From Aurantiacibacter sp. D1-12 (GTDB taxonomy: Bacteria; Pseudomonadota; Alphaproteobacteria; Sphingomonadales; Sphingomonadaceae): a stretch of DNA of 64,000 bases. The position numbers and the translations under genes were made by a program. The stretch spans positions 62,001-126,000 of the forward strand of contig NZ_JAPJZJ010000001.1 in NCBI RefSeq assembly GCF_028858515.1, read 5' to 3'. This document shows positions 1-8,057 of this stretch, in pieces (within the stretch, counting starts at the first letter, position 1; each line of letters starts with the position of its first letter). A model generated the notes under the pieces. The model was given only the letters and a program-made list of their open reading frames with translations. It was not told where the DNA came from and did no database searches.

Positions 1-651
1 CGCGAAGGGCGTGAAGTGCTGGGAGTGCCCTTCGGTACTTTTGTTGCGCCTGGTCTCATCATGATGGGCATGATGCAGAATGCCTTCGCCAATTCCAGCT
101 TCAGTCTGCTGTCGGGCAAGATGATGGGCACCATTATCGATCTGCTGATGCCGCCGCTGTCCAACGCCGAACTGATGCTCGGGATTGTGATGGCGGCGAT
201 AACGCGAGCCGTGATGGTTGGCGGCGCGGTGGCTGCTGCCATGTGGCTCTATCCCGGCGTCGAACTGCACGTCGAGCATTGGTGGGCAGTGATTTGGTTT
301 GGCCTGATGGGTGCGGCGATGCTCGCGATTTTCGGATTTCTCTCCAGCATCTGGGCCGAGAAGTTCGACCACAATGCCGCGATCACCAATTTCATCGTGG
401 CTCCACTCAGCCTGCTGTCAGGCACGTTCTATGTCATCTCGAACCTTTCGCCGTTCTTCCAGGCGATCAGCCGCGCAAACCCGTTCTTCTACATGATCTC
501 GGGCTTCCGCTACGGCTTCCTGGGGGAAAGCGATATCGGCAATACCGACGCAGCGCTGCTGAACGCCGCAGTCGGTGTCGGTGTGCTCAATATCGTTCTC
601 GGCCTGATCACCTATCAGGTGCTCAAGAGCGGCTGGAAGATTAAGAGCTAA
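1..651 (+). CDS. ABC-2 type transporter permease, C-terminal part (cut by window start)
   Basis: The frame is already open at base 1 (it reads REGREVLGVPFGTF at the window edge), so the gene starts upstream and only about 216 residues are seen. Several hydrophobic helices are visible, including one near MAAITRAVMVGGAVAAAMWL, followed by the re-entrant PLSLLSGTFYVISNLSPFFQ stretch and a last helix before the end SGWKIKS. The PLSLLSGTFY and NPFFYMISGFRYG pattern is typical of ABC-2 permeases of the NodJ/DrrB/YadH type, which pair with a separate ATPase. The substrate cannot be told. It converges on hspQ with only 6 bases between the stop codons and no clear terminator. Confidence 0.85.
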   Translation, partial: REGREVLGVPFGTFVAPGLIMMGMMQNAFANSSFSLLSGKMMGTIIDLLMPPLSNAELMLGIVMAAITRAVMVGGAVAAAMWLYPGVELHVEHWWAVIWFGLMGAAMLAIFGFLSSIWAEKFDHNAAITNFIVAPLSLLSGTFYVISNLSPFFQAISRANPFFYMISGFRYGFLGESDIGNTDAALLNAAVGVGVLNIVLGLITYQVLKSGWKIKS

Positions 652-657
652 TTCTGC

Positions 658-1038
658 TTAGTGTGTAAGTGACCGGCGCAGACGGTATTTCCCGCCTCGA
701 AAATCCTCGAACAGCTGGCTCACTTGCGGATGGTCGATGGGCTCGTTCGCAGTATCAATCAGCAGGTTCTGCTGGCTGACATAGGCGACGTACGAGCTTT
801 CCTCGTTCTCTGCGAGCAGGTGATAAAACGGCTGGTCCCGCCGCGGACGTTGAGCTTCGGGGATCTGTTCATACCATTCTTCCGAATTGGCATAGACCGG
901 GTCGATATCGAAGATCACTCCGCGAAAATCGTAATTGCGGTGTTTGACCACGTCTCCGATGGCGAAACGGGCACGGGACCGGAGAGGAGCCTCTATGTGG
1001 CGTCCGGCCTGCGACAGGGAAAGTTCCGAGCGAGCCAT
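658..1038 (-). CDS. hspQ: Heat shock protein HspQ (YccV-like hemimethylated-DNA-binding domain)
   Basis: The protein has 126 residues. After about 20 extra N-terminal residues it carries the YccV/HspQ domain: ARFAIGDVVKHRNYDFRGVI, then DIDPVYANSEEWYE, then QPFYHLLAENEESSYVAYVS. The E. coli family member is about 105 residues. It modulates Lon proteolysis and was first described as a hemimethylated oriC-binding protein that affects DnaA level. In the alphaproteobacteria the role is inferred only. The gene stands alone, read toward the ABC permease. A TTAA-N7-GTAA sequence lies 24 bases upstream of the start at 1062-1076. Confidence 0.9.
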   Translation of the reverse strand: MARSELSLSQAGRHIEAPLRSRARFAIGDVVKHRNYDFRGVIFDIDPVYANSEEWYEQIPEAQRPRRDQPFYHLLAENEESSYVAYVSQQNLLIDTANEPIDHPQVSQLFEDFRGGKYRLRRSLTH

Positions 1039-1206
1039 GCATCAAATATAGGTCAGGCTGATTAACCGACAAGTAACGCCCGCTGGCAATCACCCGATTT
1101 CGCGATTTTAGGCGTAAACAAGGCTTGGCAAGCACCCGAAGCTAGGCTAACCGCGCGCTTTCCCGGACGACCCCGGGGCCTGATCGCCCGCAAAGCGGGC
1201 TCTCGC

Positions 1207-1296
<90 letters not shown>

Positions 1297-1378
1297 CACA
1301 TCACTTTGCCAGCATCGACATCTGAGCGCTTGCCTGTACATCTGCGTGGCAGAAAAAGAAGCAATCTGCGGGGCACTC

Positions 1379-2599
1379 ATGGCCGAGAAACAATTCGACA
1401 TCATCATCTATGGCGCGACGAGCTTTGTCGGGCAGATTGTCACACAGTACATGCATGACCGTTACGGCGATGGTGCGGTAGGCTGGGCGATCGCGGGGCG
1501 ATCTCAAAGCAAGCTGGAAGATGTCGCGCGTTCCGTCGGACTGCCGGACGTCGAGATGATCGTTGCCGATGCTGCAGACGAGGTTGCATTGCAGCAGATA
1601 TGCGCTCGCACCAAGGTCGTCATTTCCACTGTCGGGCCCTATGCGCTGTACGGAGACATCCTGCTCAAGGTCTGCGCCGAGAACGGAACGCATTATTGCG
1701 ACCTGACAGGGGAGCCGCACTGGATCCGCCGGATGCAGGCAGCGCATGAAGAGACAGCCAAGGACAGCGGTGCGCGTATCGTGCATTGCTGCGGGTTCGA
1801 TTCCATACCTTCCGACCTTGGTGTGCATGTCTTGCAAGATCATGCGGTGAAGGCGTTGGGTGAACCCTGCGAACGGATCGACATGCGTGTAATGCGGATC
1901 AAGGGCGGCGCTTCTGGCGGAACCATAGCCAGTATGGTGGAACTGGTGAAGGAAGCATCGGGCAACGCACAGCTGCGGCGCGAGCTGAAAAATCCCTACA
2001 GCCTTTGTCCGCCTGACCATGACTTCACCGTCCGCCAGCGCAACGTCGGTGCGGAAGAAGACAAAAGATTGGGTAAGTGGATTACGCCGTTCATCATGGA
2101 GGCGATCAACACCAAGGTCGTCCACCGCTCGAATGCGCTCAGCGGCAACTCCTATGGCACCCACTTCCGTTATGAAGAGGCGATGGTGACGGGCAGAGGG
2201 ACTGGCGGCAAGCGCAGGGCCAAATTGACAGCACTCGGACTTGGTGCATTTACCGCAGGCGTGGCGATCCCGCCGATCCGATGGCTGCTTGGCAAATTCC
2301 TGCCTAAGCCGGGTGAAGGACCTAGCCCGACCGAGCAACGCGAAGGCATGTTCGACATGCTGTTCCTAGGCTCGACCGCATCGGGCAAGCAGGCGAGGGT
2401 GCGTGTCACGGGTGATCGCGATCCCGGCTATGGCTCGACTGCAAAAATGCTGTCCGAAGCTGCGGCTTGTCTTGCCAAGGATATCGGTGATGATGTGCCC
2501 GGCGGGTTCTGGACGCCGGCAACGCTGATGGGCGACACTCTGGTTGCGCGCCTGGAAGCAAATGCCGGCCTGACGTTCGAAATAGTCCCAGAGGCCTGA
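1379..2599 (+). CDS. Saccharopine dehydrogenase family / trans-acting enoyl reductase-like protein
   Basis: The protein has 406 residues from the ATG at 1379. The frame is open further upstream but runs through the tRNA, so that longer form is rejected. The N-terminus FDIIIYGATSFVGQIVTQYM is a Rossmann NAD(P) site of the kind in saccharopine dehydrogenase-like proteins, followed by ISTVGPYALYGD and YCDLTGEPHWIRRM, which are hallmarks of the trans-acting enoyl reductase subgroup. A hydrophobic segment near residues 280-300 (ALGLGAFTAGVAIPPIRWLLG) may touch the membrane. Relatives are oxidoreductases of lipid or polyketide metabolism; the substrate is unknown. No partner genes lie next to it. 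Confidence 0.85.
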   Translation: MAEKQFDIIIYGATSFVGQIVTQYMHDRYGDGAVGWAIAGRSQSKLEDVARSVGLPDVEMIVADAADEVALQQICARTKVVISTVGPYALYGDILLKVCAENGTHYCDLTGEPHWIRRMQAAHEETAKDSGARIVHCCGFDSIPSDLGVHVLQDHAVKALGEPCERIDMRVMRIKGGASGGTIASMVELVKEASGNAQLRRELKNPYSLCPPDHDFTVRQRNVGAEEDKRLGKWITPFIMEAINTKVVHRSNALSGNSYGTHFRYEEAMVTGRGTGGKRRAKLTALGLGAFTAGVAIPPIRWLLGKFLPKPGEGPSPTEQREGMFDMLFLGSTASGKQARVRVTGDRDPGYGSTAKMLSEAAACLAKDIGDDVPGGFWTPATLMGDTLVARLEANAGLTFEIVPEA

Positions 2600-2692
2600 C
2601 AGTGTCGCAGAAAGCGGGGACGTGTTTTCACCGGCCCTTTCGGAACCAGCGGTAATGCTGTTCCTGACCTCTGAGCATGCAAAGATGCGCAC

Positions 2693-2707
2693 TTAACCGT
2701 TTATCAA
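2693..2707. promoter_or_regulatory. CtrA-like box (TTAA-N7-TCAA) upstream of cheA
   Basis: TTAA at 2693-2696 and TCAA at 2704-2707 are separated by 7 bases, one mismatch from the CtrA consensus TTAA-N7-TTAA. The site lies 48 bases upstream of the cheA start. It overlaps an inverted repeat at 2697-2717. CtrA control of chemotaxis genes is known in many alphaproteobacteria; its use here is inferred. Confidence 0.45.
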
Positions 2708-2717
2708 CCATAAACGG
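2697..2717. promoter_or_regulatory. Perfect 8-bp inverted repeat in the cheA promoter region
   Basis: CCGTTTAT (2697-2704) and ATAAACGG (2710-2717) form a perfect inverted repeat with a 5-base spacer. It sits 38 bases before the cheA start and overlaps the CtrA-like box. It may be an operator, or a short hairpin in the leader. No T run follows, so a terminator is unlikely. Confidence 0.35.
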
Positions 2718-2754
2718 GCAATCCGTGAGCCTGACTCTCATAGGTTGAGGCCAA

Positions 2755-5124
2755 ATGGACGATCTGCTCGCAGAATTTATTGCAGAAACGCATGACATGC
2801 TGGGCGCTGTCCAGGAGACGCTTGTCTCCTGGGAGGCAAACCCGTCTGACAGCGAGAAGCTCGATATCATTTTCCGTTTTGTGCACACGGTCAAAGGCAA
2901 CTGCGGCTTTTTTGACCTTCCGCGGCTCGCCGCACTTAGTCACGCGGCAGAAACCTCGCTGGCAGAAGTGCGCGCAGGCAATCGCCAACCCGACAAACCG
3001 TTCATCGACGCGATCCTCGCGGTCATTGATCGTATCGACGAGATGGTAAGTGCGCTGGAAGCGGGAGAAGATCTTCCATCCGGTTCTGACGATGACGTGC
3101 TTGCAGCACTGGATGGTTCCGCTGGTTCGGTTGAGCAGCCTGAAACGGCACAGAGCGAAACGCCTTCAGCGCCGGAACCGGAAGCTGCAAAACCGACAGA
3201 GACCACACAGGTCGCGCGTTCGATCCGCCTTCCCGTGACACTGCTTGACCGGGTGATGGCCGAGATTTCTGACGTGGTGCTGGTGCGCAATGAACTCGGC
3301 AGGCACATTCGCAAAGCCGATCTCGATCCCGCGCTTGTTTCCACATTTGATCGATTGACCGGGATTATCAACGATCTGCGCGAGGATGTGTCGCAGATGC
3401 GCATGCATCGGCTCGATCATCTCTATGCGCCATTGCCGCGACTTGTGCGCGACTTGTCGCATGATCTTGGCAAGAAGGTAGCGCTCGAAGTCGATGGCGG
3501 ACAGGTTGAACTGGATCGCGAAATCATCGAGCTGATCCGCGATCCAATCGTGCATATCCTTCGCAATGCCATCGATCATGGGATCGAAGCGCCTGAAGTT
3601 CGTCTGACCAACCAGAAGCCGGAAACCGGGACGATCAGCATCAACACCCGCCAAACTGGCAATCATGTCGCGATCATCATCGATGATGATGGTGCGGGGA
3701 TCAATGTCGATCGCCTTGTGAAGAGGGCGAAAGACGCAGGCATCGTCACCGACGAAGAACTGCAAGTCATGTCAGGGGCTCACAAACTGGAGCTGATTTT
3801 TGAACCCGGGATTTCGACCGCTGCCGAGGTTACCTCTATCTCCGGGCGTGGTGTCGGCATGGATGTCGCGCGGGCAAATATTGAGCGGCTGGGTGGCACC
3901 ATTGCCATCCGGAGCGAAGAAGGTGAGGGCACAAGGCTGATCATCTCGCTGCCGGCTACACTCAGCATTGTACCGTCGTTGACGGTACAGGTTGGCGATC
4001 ACCGGTTTGGCGTTCCGCGTTCCTATGCTGAAGAAATTGTAAGTTCGCGGTCTGACCGTTTGAGCTTTTGTGATGCGGGCGATTCCAAGCTGGTTGAATT
4101 CCGTGGTAAAAAACTGCGTTGCATCCGTCTGGCGGACGTACTTGGCATCGCAGGCGATGACACGACACAGTGCGACTTGTTGATTGCCAAATTGGCCAGC
4201 GGAGATCTGTGCGCTCTCGCGGTTGACAAGGTTCTCGACCATGAAGAGCTTGTGGTCAAGCCGCTGGCCGACGCGATCATGAGTTGCAATCTCTACACTG
4301 GTGCTTCCCTGCTTGATGACGGCAGTCTGGTACTGATGTTGCACGTGACGGGCATCGCCATGCAGGAAGGCCTGCACACCGATGTAGCGCGCAAGAAGCG
4401 CAGTTATGTGCAAGAGCAGGCGAGCAAAGCGGCCGACAAGCTCGCCATCCCTGCTGTCCTTTTCTCAACCCTTGAAGGCACTGCGCAGCTTGTCCGTATG
4501 GATTCGGTCACGCGTATCGCGAAGGTCGATCGCACTGCTTTCCGTTTCGGAGAAGCAAGCGCGCAGGTGGTCATCAATGGTGACATCGTTCCGTTATACG
4601 GAAGCGAATCTGCCCATTTGTGCGCGGACAAAGCCAATGTCCTGCTCTTGGGTGATGGCAAGCGAGAAATCGCATATCTGATCGACAAGGTGCTTGATAC
4701 CGTCAGATTGACCAATGAAATCATGCCGGAATCGCAGGCTGGCCTTGTTGAAGGCGTTGTTCTGCTCGACGGCATGGCGACCGAAGTGGTCGATTGTCAT
4801 TGGCTGTTTGCCAATTACGGCACGCAGCAGACCGATGACACTGTGCGGACGTGCCGGATGGACCTGACCGATCAGTGGGTACGGTCGATACTGCGCCCGT
4901 TGGTGGAAAGCGCGGGCTACAAGGTCATAGACGGTGACGCATCTGAAGATGCCGATCTCGCCATCATGCTTGAGGGCGGCGAGAGTGCTCCCTTGCAAGC
5001 TGCAGAGATCATCACACTGATGAGCGCAGAAGCCGAGGCAGAAGGCGGCCCCGACAGCATCTATCGCTATGATCGCGACGGTCTCATCGCCGCGCTCCAA
5101 TCCAAAAAGAGAGCTTCGGTATGA
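2755..5124 (+). CDS. cheA: Chemotaxis histidine kinase CheA with tandem CheW-like domains and a degenerate receiver-like tail
   Basis: The protein has 789 residues. An N-terminal Hpt (P1) domain holds phospho-accepting His44 in RFVHTVKGNCGF. No clear P2 domain follows. The dimerisation helices start near IRLPVTLLDRVMAEISDVVL (about 155-230). The ATPase has an intact N box HILRNAIDHG (about 266-275), DDDGAGIN (about 309) and GRGVGMD (about 364). A CheW-like P5 domain follows from about 400. A second CheW-like unit at about 560-690 is less usual (LVRMDSVTRIAKVDRTAFRF, then VLLLGDGKREIAYLIDKVLD). The last 85 residues resemble a receiver fold without the phospho-acceptor Asp (WVRSILRPLVESAGYKVIDG, then DLAIM). 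It heads cheA-W-Y-B-R; its stop overlaps the cheW start. Confidence 0.93.
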   Translation: MDDLLAEFIAETHDMLGAVQETLVSWEANPSDSEKLDIIFRFVHTVKGNCGFFDLPRLAALSHAAETSLAEVRAGNRQPDKPFIDAILAVIDRIDEMVSALEAGEDLPSGSDDDVLAALDGSAGSVEQPETAQSETPSAPEPEAAKPTETTQVARSIRLPVTLLDRVMAEISDVVLVRNELGRHIRKADLDPALVSTFDRLTGIINDLREDVSQMRMHRLDHLYAPLPRLVRDLSHDLGKKVALEVDGGQVELDREIIELIRDPIVHILRNAIDHGIEAPEVRLTNQKPETGTISINTRQTGNHVAIIIDDDGAGINVDRLVKRAKDAGIVTDEELQVMSGAHKLELIFEPGISTAAEVTSISGRGVGMDVARANIERLGGTIAIRSEEGEGTRLIISLPATLSIVPSLTVQVGDHRFGVPRSYAEEIVSSRSDRLSFCDAGDSKLVEFRGKKLRCIRLADVLGIAGDDTTQCDLLIAKLASGDLCALAVDKVLDHEELVVKPLADAIMSCNLYTGASLLDDGSLVLMLHVTGIAMQEGLHTDVARKKRSYVQEQASKAADKLAIPAVLFSTLEGTAQLVRMDSVTRIAKVDRTAFRFGEASAQVVINGDIVPLYGSESAHLCADKANVLLLGDGKREIAYLIDKVLDTVRLTNEIMPESQAGLVEGVVLLDGMATEVVDCHWLFANYGTQQTDDTVRTCRMDLTDQWVRSILRPLVESAGYKVIDGDASEDADLAIMLEGGESAPLQAAEIITLMSAEAEAEGGPDSIYRYDRDGLIAALQSKKRASV

Positions 5125-5558
5125 ATGAACCAATCTTGCTGGCCCAACTGGCAGGGCGTCAGGTCGCGTTTCCGGCGCGCCAGATCGATTCAATCATCGA
5201 ATTGGGCCTCATCACTCCGGTACCGCGCTCCCCGCACTACGTGGAAGGTCTGTCCACGCTGCGAAGCAAGTCTTTGACCGTTATCAATTGCAAGTCCGTG
5301 CTTGGAATCGATGAAGAGCATGCTGAGCCTGGTGACATACGCCAGGCTGCAGTCGTCAAGCATGGCAGTCATCACTACGCGCTGCTTCTGGATGATGTTC
5401 ATGATGTCGTCGAAACGAAGGCCGATCCCCAAGATGTACTGGGCGGAGTCGGCGAAGAATGGGCGCGTGTTGCATCCGGGGTCGTCGAGACCAGCGCGGG
5501 TCCAGCGCTGCTGATGAGCGTCGTGCCCTTTATCGAAGTTGAAACCGAATTTGCGTAA
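5121..5558 (+). CDS. cheW: Chemotaxis coupling protein CheW
   Basis: The protein has 145 residues. It is a single CheW domain (LLAQLAGRQVAFPARQIDSI, then VPRSPHYVEGLSTLRSKSLT, then HHYALLLDDVHDVVE). CheW links chemoreceptors to CheA at the inner-membrane or cytoplasmic arrays. The ATG overlaps the cheA stop in an ATGA, so translation is probably coupled and the two proteins made in fixed ratio. It resembles the CheW-like domains of the neighbouring CheA, as expected for the family. Confidence 0.93.
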   Translation: MNEPILLAQLAGRQVAFPARQIDSIIELGLITPVPRSPHYVEGLSTLRSKSLTVINCKSVLGIDEEHAEPGDIRQAAVVKHGSHHYALLLDDVHDVVETKADPQDVLGGVGEEWARVASGVVETSAGPALLMSVVPFIEVETEFA

Positions 5559-5611
5559 TACACCTTAGCAAGTCGGCAGAATGCTGATTTATAATGTTTT
5601 TTGGAGTTTTC

Positions 5612-5980
5612 ATGAGCAAGACTTGTCTCGTTGTTGATGATTCGAGCGTGATCCGGAAGGTTTCGCGCCATATTCTCGAATCGCTGGGCTTCGAGGTCAC
5701 CGATGCCGAGAATGGCGAAGATGGCCTTGCCAAGTGTGATGAGGCGATGAGCGATCTGATCCTGCTCGACTGGAACATGCCGGTTATGAACGGCATCGAA
5801 TTTCTCAAAGCCCTGCGCGCGCGCCCAAATGGCGATGCACCGAAGGTGGTGTTCTGCACCACCGAGAATGATGTCGATCATATTCGCGAAGCGATGAATG
5901 CGGGCGCCAATGAATACGTTATGAAACCATTCGATCATGAGACCCTGGAGCTCAAGCTTCAGCTCGTCGGATTTGAGTGA
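5612..5980 (+). CDS. cheY: CheY-type single-domain response regulator
   Basis: From the ATG at 5612 the protein has 122 residues, the usual CheY size. This start has GGAG 5 bases upstream (5603-5606); an in-frame ATG at 5594 would add six residues and place this ribosome site inside the gene, so it is not chosen. The acidic pocket is LVVDDSS, the phospho-acceptor Asp is in LLDWNMPVMNG, and the switch residues are Thr in CTTE and Lys in MKPF. It is a receiver domain alone, phosphorylated by CheA. A perfect TATAAT at 5590-5595 sits just before the gene, without a good -35 at normal spacing, so an internal promoter is possible but weak. Confidence 0.93.
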   Translation: MSKTCLVVDDSSVIRKVSRHILESLGFEVTDAENGEDGLAKCDEAMSDLILLDWNMPVMNGIEFLKALRARPNGDAPKVVFCTTENDVDHIREAMNAGANEYVMKPFDHETLELKLQLVGFE

Positions 5981-5990
5981 AGGAATTAAG

Positions 5991-7109
5991 ATGAACGCGC
6001 CCTCACAATTCCGTAGTCTCCGCCAGCACCCGAGCCCGAAACGGCGCAGGGGACCGATCCCTGTCATGGTGGTCGACGATTCCCTGACCGCGCGCACTGT
6101 GCTGGGCAAGGTTATCGATCGTTCGAGCGACATGGTTCTTGCCGATACCGCCAGTTCTGCCGAACAGGCGATTGCCAAGCTCAATCATGGACTGAAGGTC
6201 GATGTGATACTGCTTGATCTCGAAATGCCCGGTATGGGCGGTCTCGCCGGCCTGCCGGAAATCCTGGAGAAATCCGATAACGCCAGTGTACTGGTCGTAT
6301 CGTCCCTCACGGCCGAGGGTGCAAAAGAGACCATTGCAGCACTCTCGATGGGTGCGTCTGACGTTGTGCAGAAGCCCGAGCCGGGCAAGTTCAATGCCGA
6401 GTATCGTGCTGAGCTTGCGGGCCGCATTCGTGCACTCGCGGGGGGCTCCATGCCCGAGCAGGTCGAAGTGGCTGCGCCTGTAGAGTCAAACGATGTCGCT
6501 GCTCCGGTCTTAAGGTCGGCAAGCAACTCGCGTATCGATTGCATTGCGATTGGCGGCTCCACAGGAGGCATTCATTCGCTGTGTCAGTTCTTTGCTGCAC
6601 TGCCCAAAGCGATCTCTACACCCATCGTGATCACGCAGCACCTTCCGTCAGCCTTCGTGCAGATCTTTGCCGATCAGATGGAGAGCGCTTCGTCGCGTCC
6701 AGCGCGCATCGCAAAAGACGGATCGCAGCTTGTTCCCGGTGAGATCCTGATTGCGCCAGGCGACGGACACCTCTCGTTCGTGAAGAAGGGTGGCGAGGCG
6801 ATTGCCAAGATTACCAACGAGGCGGTGGCTAGCGGATGTTGCCCGTCGGTCGATCCGATGTTGGCATCGCTTGCGGAAGTGCTCGATGGCCACGTTGTGG
6901 GCGTGGTGCTTTCGGGCATGGGCCGCGATGGCCAGTTCGGAGCGAAGAAGCTGGTAGAGAAGGGCGGCATCATGCTGGCGGAGAGTCCCGAGAGCTGTGC
7001 CGTTTGGGGTATGCCGCGCGGTGTGGCAGAAGCTGGCATTGCGTCGGAGATTGCCGATCCTGCAGAACTCGCCAAATGGGTCTCGATGCGTCTGGCGGTG
7101 GCTATATGA
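5991..7109 (+). CDS. cheB: Chemotaxis protein-glutamate methylesterase/glutaminase CheB
   Basis: The protein has 372 residues from the ATG at 5991, preceded by AAGGAA. The N-terminal receiver starts after a basic leader (IPVMVVDDSLTARTVL; acceptor Asp in LLDLEMPGMGG; KPE in VVQKPEPG). The C-terminal esterase has the catalytic triad Ser in AIGGSTGG, His in TQHLP and Asp in GMGRDG. It removes methyl groups from, or deamidates, glutamate or glutamine residues of chemoreceptors when phosphorylated by CheA. The stop overlaps the cheR start in an ATGA. Confidence 0.95.
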   Translation: MNAPSQFRSLRQHPSPKRRRGPIPVMVVDDSLTARTVLGKVIDRSSDMVLADTASSAEQAIAKLNHGLKVDVILLDLEMPGMGGLAGLPEILEKSDNASVLVVSSLTAEGAKETIAALSMGASDVVQKPEPGKFNAEYRAELAGRIRALAGGSMPEQVEVAAPVESNDVAAPVLRSASNSRIDCIAIGGSTGGIHSLCQFFAALPKAISTPIVITQHLPSAFVQIFADQMESASSRPARIAKDGSQLVPGEILIAPGDGHLSFVKKGGEAIAKITNEAVASGCCPSVDPMLASLAEVLDGHVVGVVLSGMGRDGQFGAKKLVEKGGIMLAESPESCAVWGMPRGVAEAGIASEIADPAELAKWVSMRLAVAI

Positions 7110-7939
7110 CAGTTCCATCCGCATCAGAGCGGATCGTTGCAAATTTGCTCACGGCGCGGACCGGGCAGGAACTGAGTCAGGCGCGCAACTGGCGTATCGG
7201 CAGCGCACTTTCGGGCATTTTCCGGGAACGCGGAATTTCCAATATCGACCAGCTCGCCTGTATGCTGGATGCACCGGACAACGGGATTCTCTCGCAGCAA
7301 GTTGTGGAAGCACTGCTCAATAACGAGACATACTTCTTCCGTGATCGCCCGATGTTCGATCATCTTGCGAACAGTGTCTTTCCAGAGATCGAACGTAGAA
7401 ACGCGGCTGCCCGGCGAATGTCCATCCTGTGCGCCGGTTGTTCGACAGGGCAGGAAGCTCTGTCGATCGCAATGCTCTTAAGAGAGCAAAGTGTTCGCTG
7501 GAAAGACTGGCAGATCGAAATAGTCGGCGTTGATGTTTCGCATAGCGCAATCGCCTCAGCCCGGGCTGCCGTGTACTCCCAGTTTGAAGTTCAACGAGGT
7601 CTGTCGGTTGCACAGATGCTCGGGAATTTTCGTGAAACACCAATGGGTTGGGAGGCCAAAGAGGATTTGCAGAAGATGACGCAGTTTCGTGTGCATAATC
7701 TGCTCACTCCGTTGCAGAGCGATTCCAAATTTGACCTGATCCTCTGCCGAAATGTGCTCCTCTACTTTGGTGAGTCGACGCGCAGTCTGGTCATGTCACT
7801 TTTGCTGCAAAAGCTGCATCCCGAGGGGTGGATGATGCTGGGAGCGGGCGAGACTGTTGCTGATCGCACAATGCCGCTGACGCAGATAAAAGAGGCGACC
7901 AACTTTTACCGTCACAATGGCAGTTCGATCGCCGCCTGA
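7106..7939 (+). CDS. cheR: Chemoreceptor methyltransferase CheR
   Basis: The protein has 277 residues. The helical N-terminal CheR domain leads to NNETYFFRDRPMFD, a family signature. The SAM-binding domain follows with ILCAGCSTGQEALSIAM, GVDVSHSAIASAR and FDLILCRNVLLYF. It adds methyl groups from S-adenosylmethionine to glutamates in chemoreceptors, opposing CheB. It is the last gene of the che operon. A perfect inverted repeat overlaps its stop codon. No C-terminal CheR-binding pentapeptide is seen in the nearby receptor (ends YLN), so adaptation may not need tethering. Confidence 0.95.
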   Translation: MTVPSASERIVANLLTARTGQELSQARNWRIGSALSGIFRERGISNIDQLACMLDAPDNGILSQQVVEALLNNETYFFRDRPMFDHLANSVFPEIERRNAAARRMSILCAGCSTGQEALSIAMLLREQSVRWKDWQIEIVGVDVSHSAIASARAAVYSQFEVQRGLSVAQMLGNFRETPMGWEAKEDLQKMTQFRVHNLLTPLQSDSKFDLILCRNVLLYFGESTRSLVMSLLLQKLHPEGWMMLGAGETVADRTMPLTQIKEATNFYRHNGSSIAA

Positions 7940-7968
7940 GCAGGCCTTCAAACGCCGTTTTCAGGCGG
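7932..7968 (+). terminator. Possible hairpin at the end of the che operon
   Basis: CCGCCTGA (7932-7939, containing the cheR stop codon) and TCAGGCGG (7961-7968) are perfect complements with a 21-base loop. There is no T run after it, so it would be a weak or factor-assisted terminator, or an RNA 3'-end stabiliser. Confidence 0.35.
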
Positions 7969-8002
7969 AGCCAAGTGTCTGCAAATAATGATAAAGACGC
8001 AG

Positions 8003-8017
8003 TTAACGGATACTTAG
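8003..8017. promoter_or_regulatory. CtrA-like box (TTAA-N7-TTAG) upstream of the GGDEF-EAL gene
   Basis: TTAA at 8003-8006 and TTAG at 8014-8017 have exact 7-base spacing, one mismatch from the CtrA consensus. The site lies 40 bases before the chosen start of the GGDEF-EAL gene, a normal promoter position. Binding is inferred. Confidence 0.45.
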
Positions 8018-8057
8018 TCAGTATCGGTTATCCCTGCGCGTGACAGGGGGCTGGTGG

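Noticed and set aside
8040-8057. Upstream GTG start for the first GGDEF-EAL protein
   Set aside because: It lacks a ribosome site; the ATG at 8058 follows a G-rich stretch.
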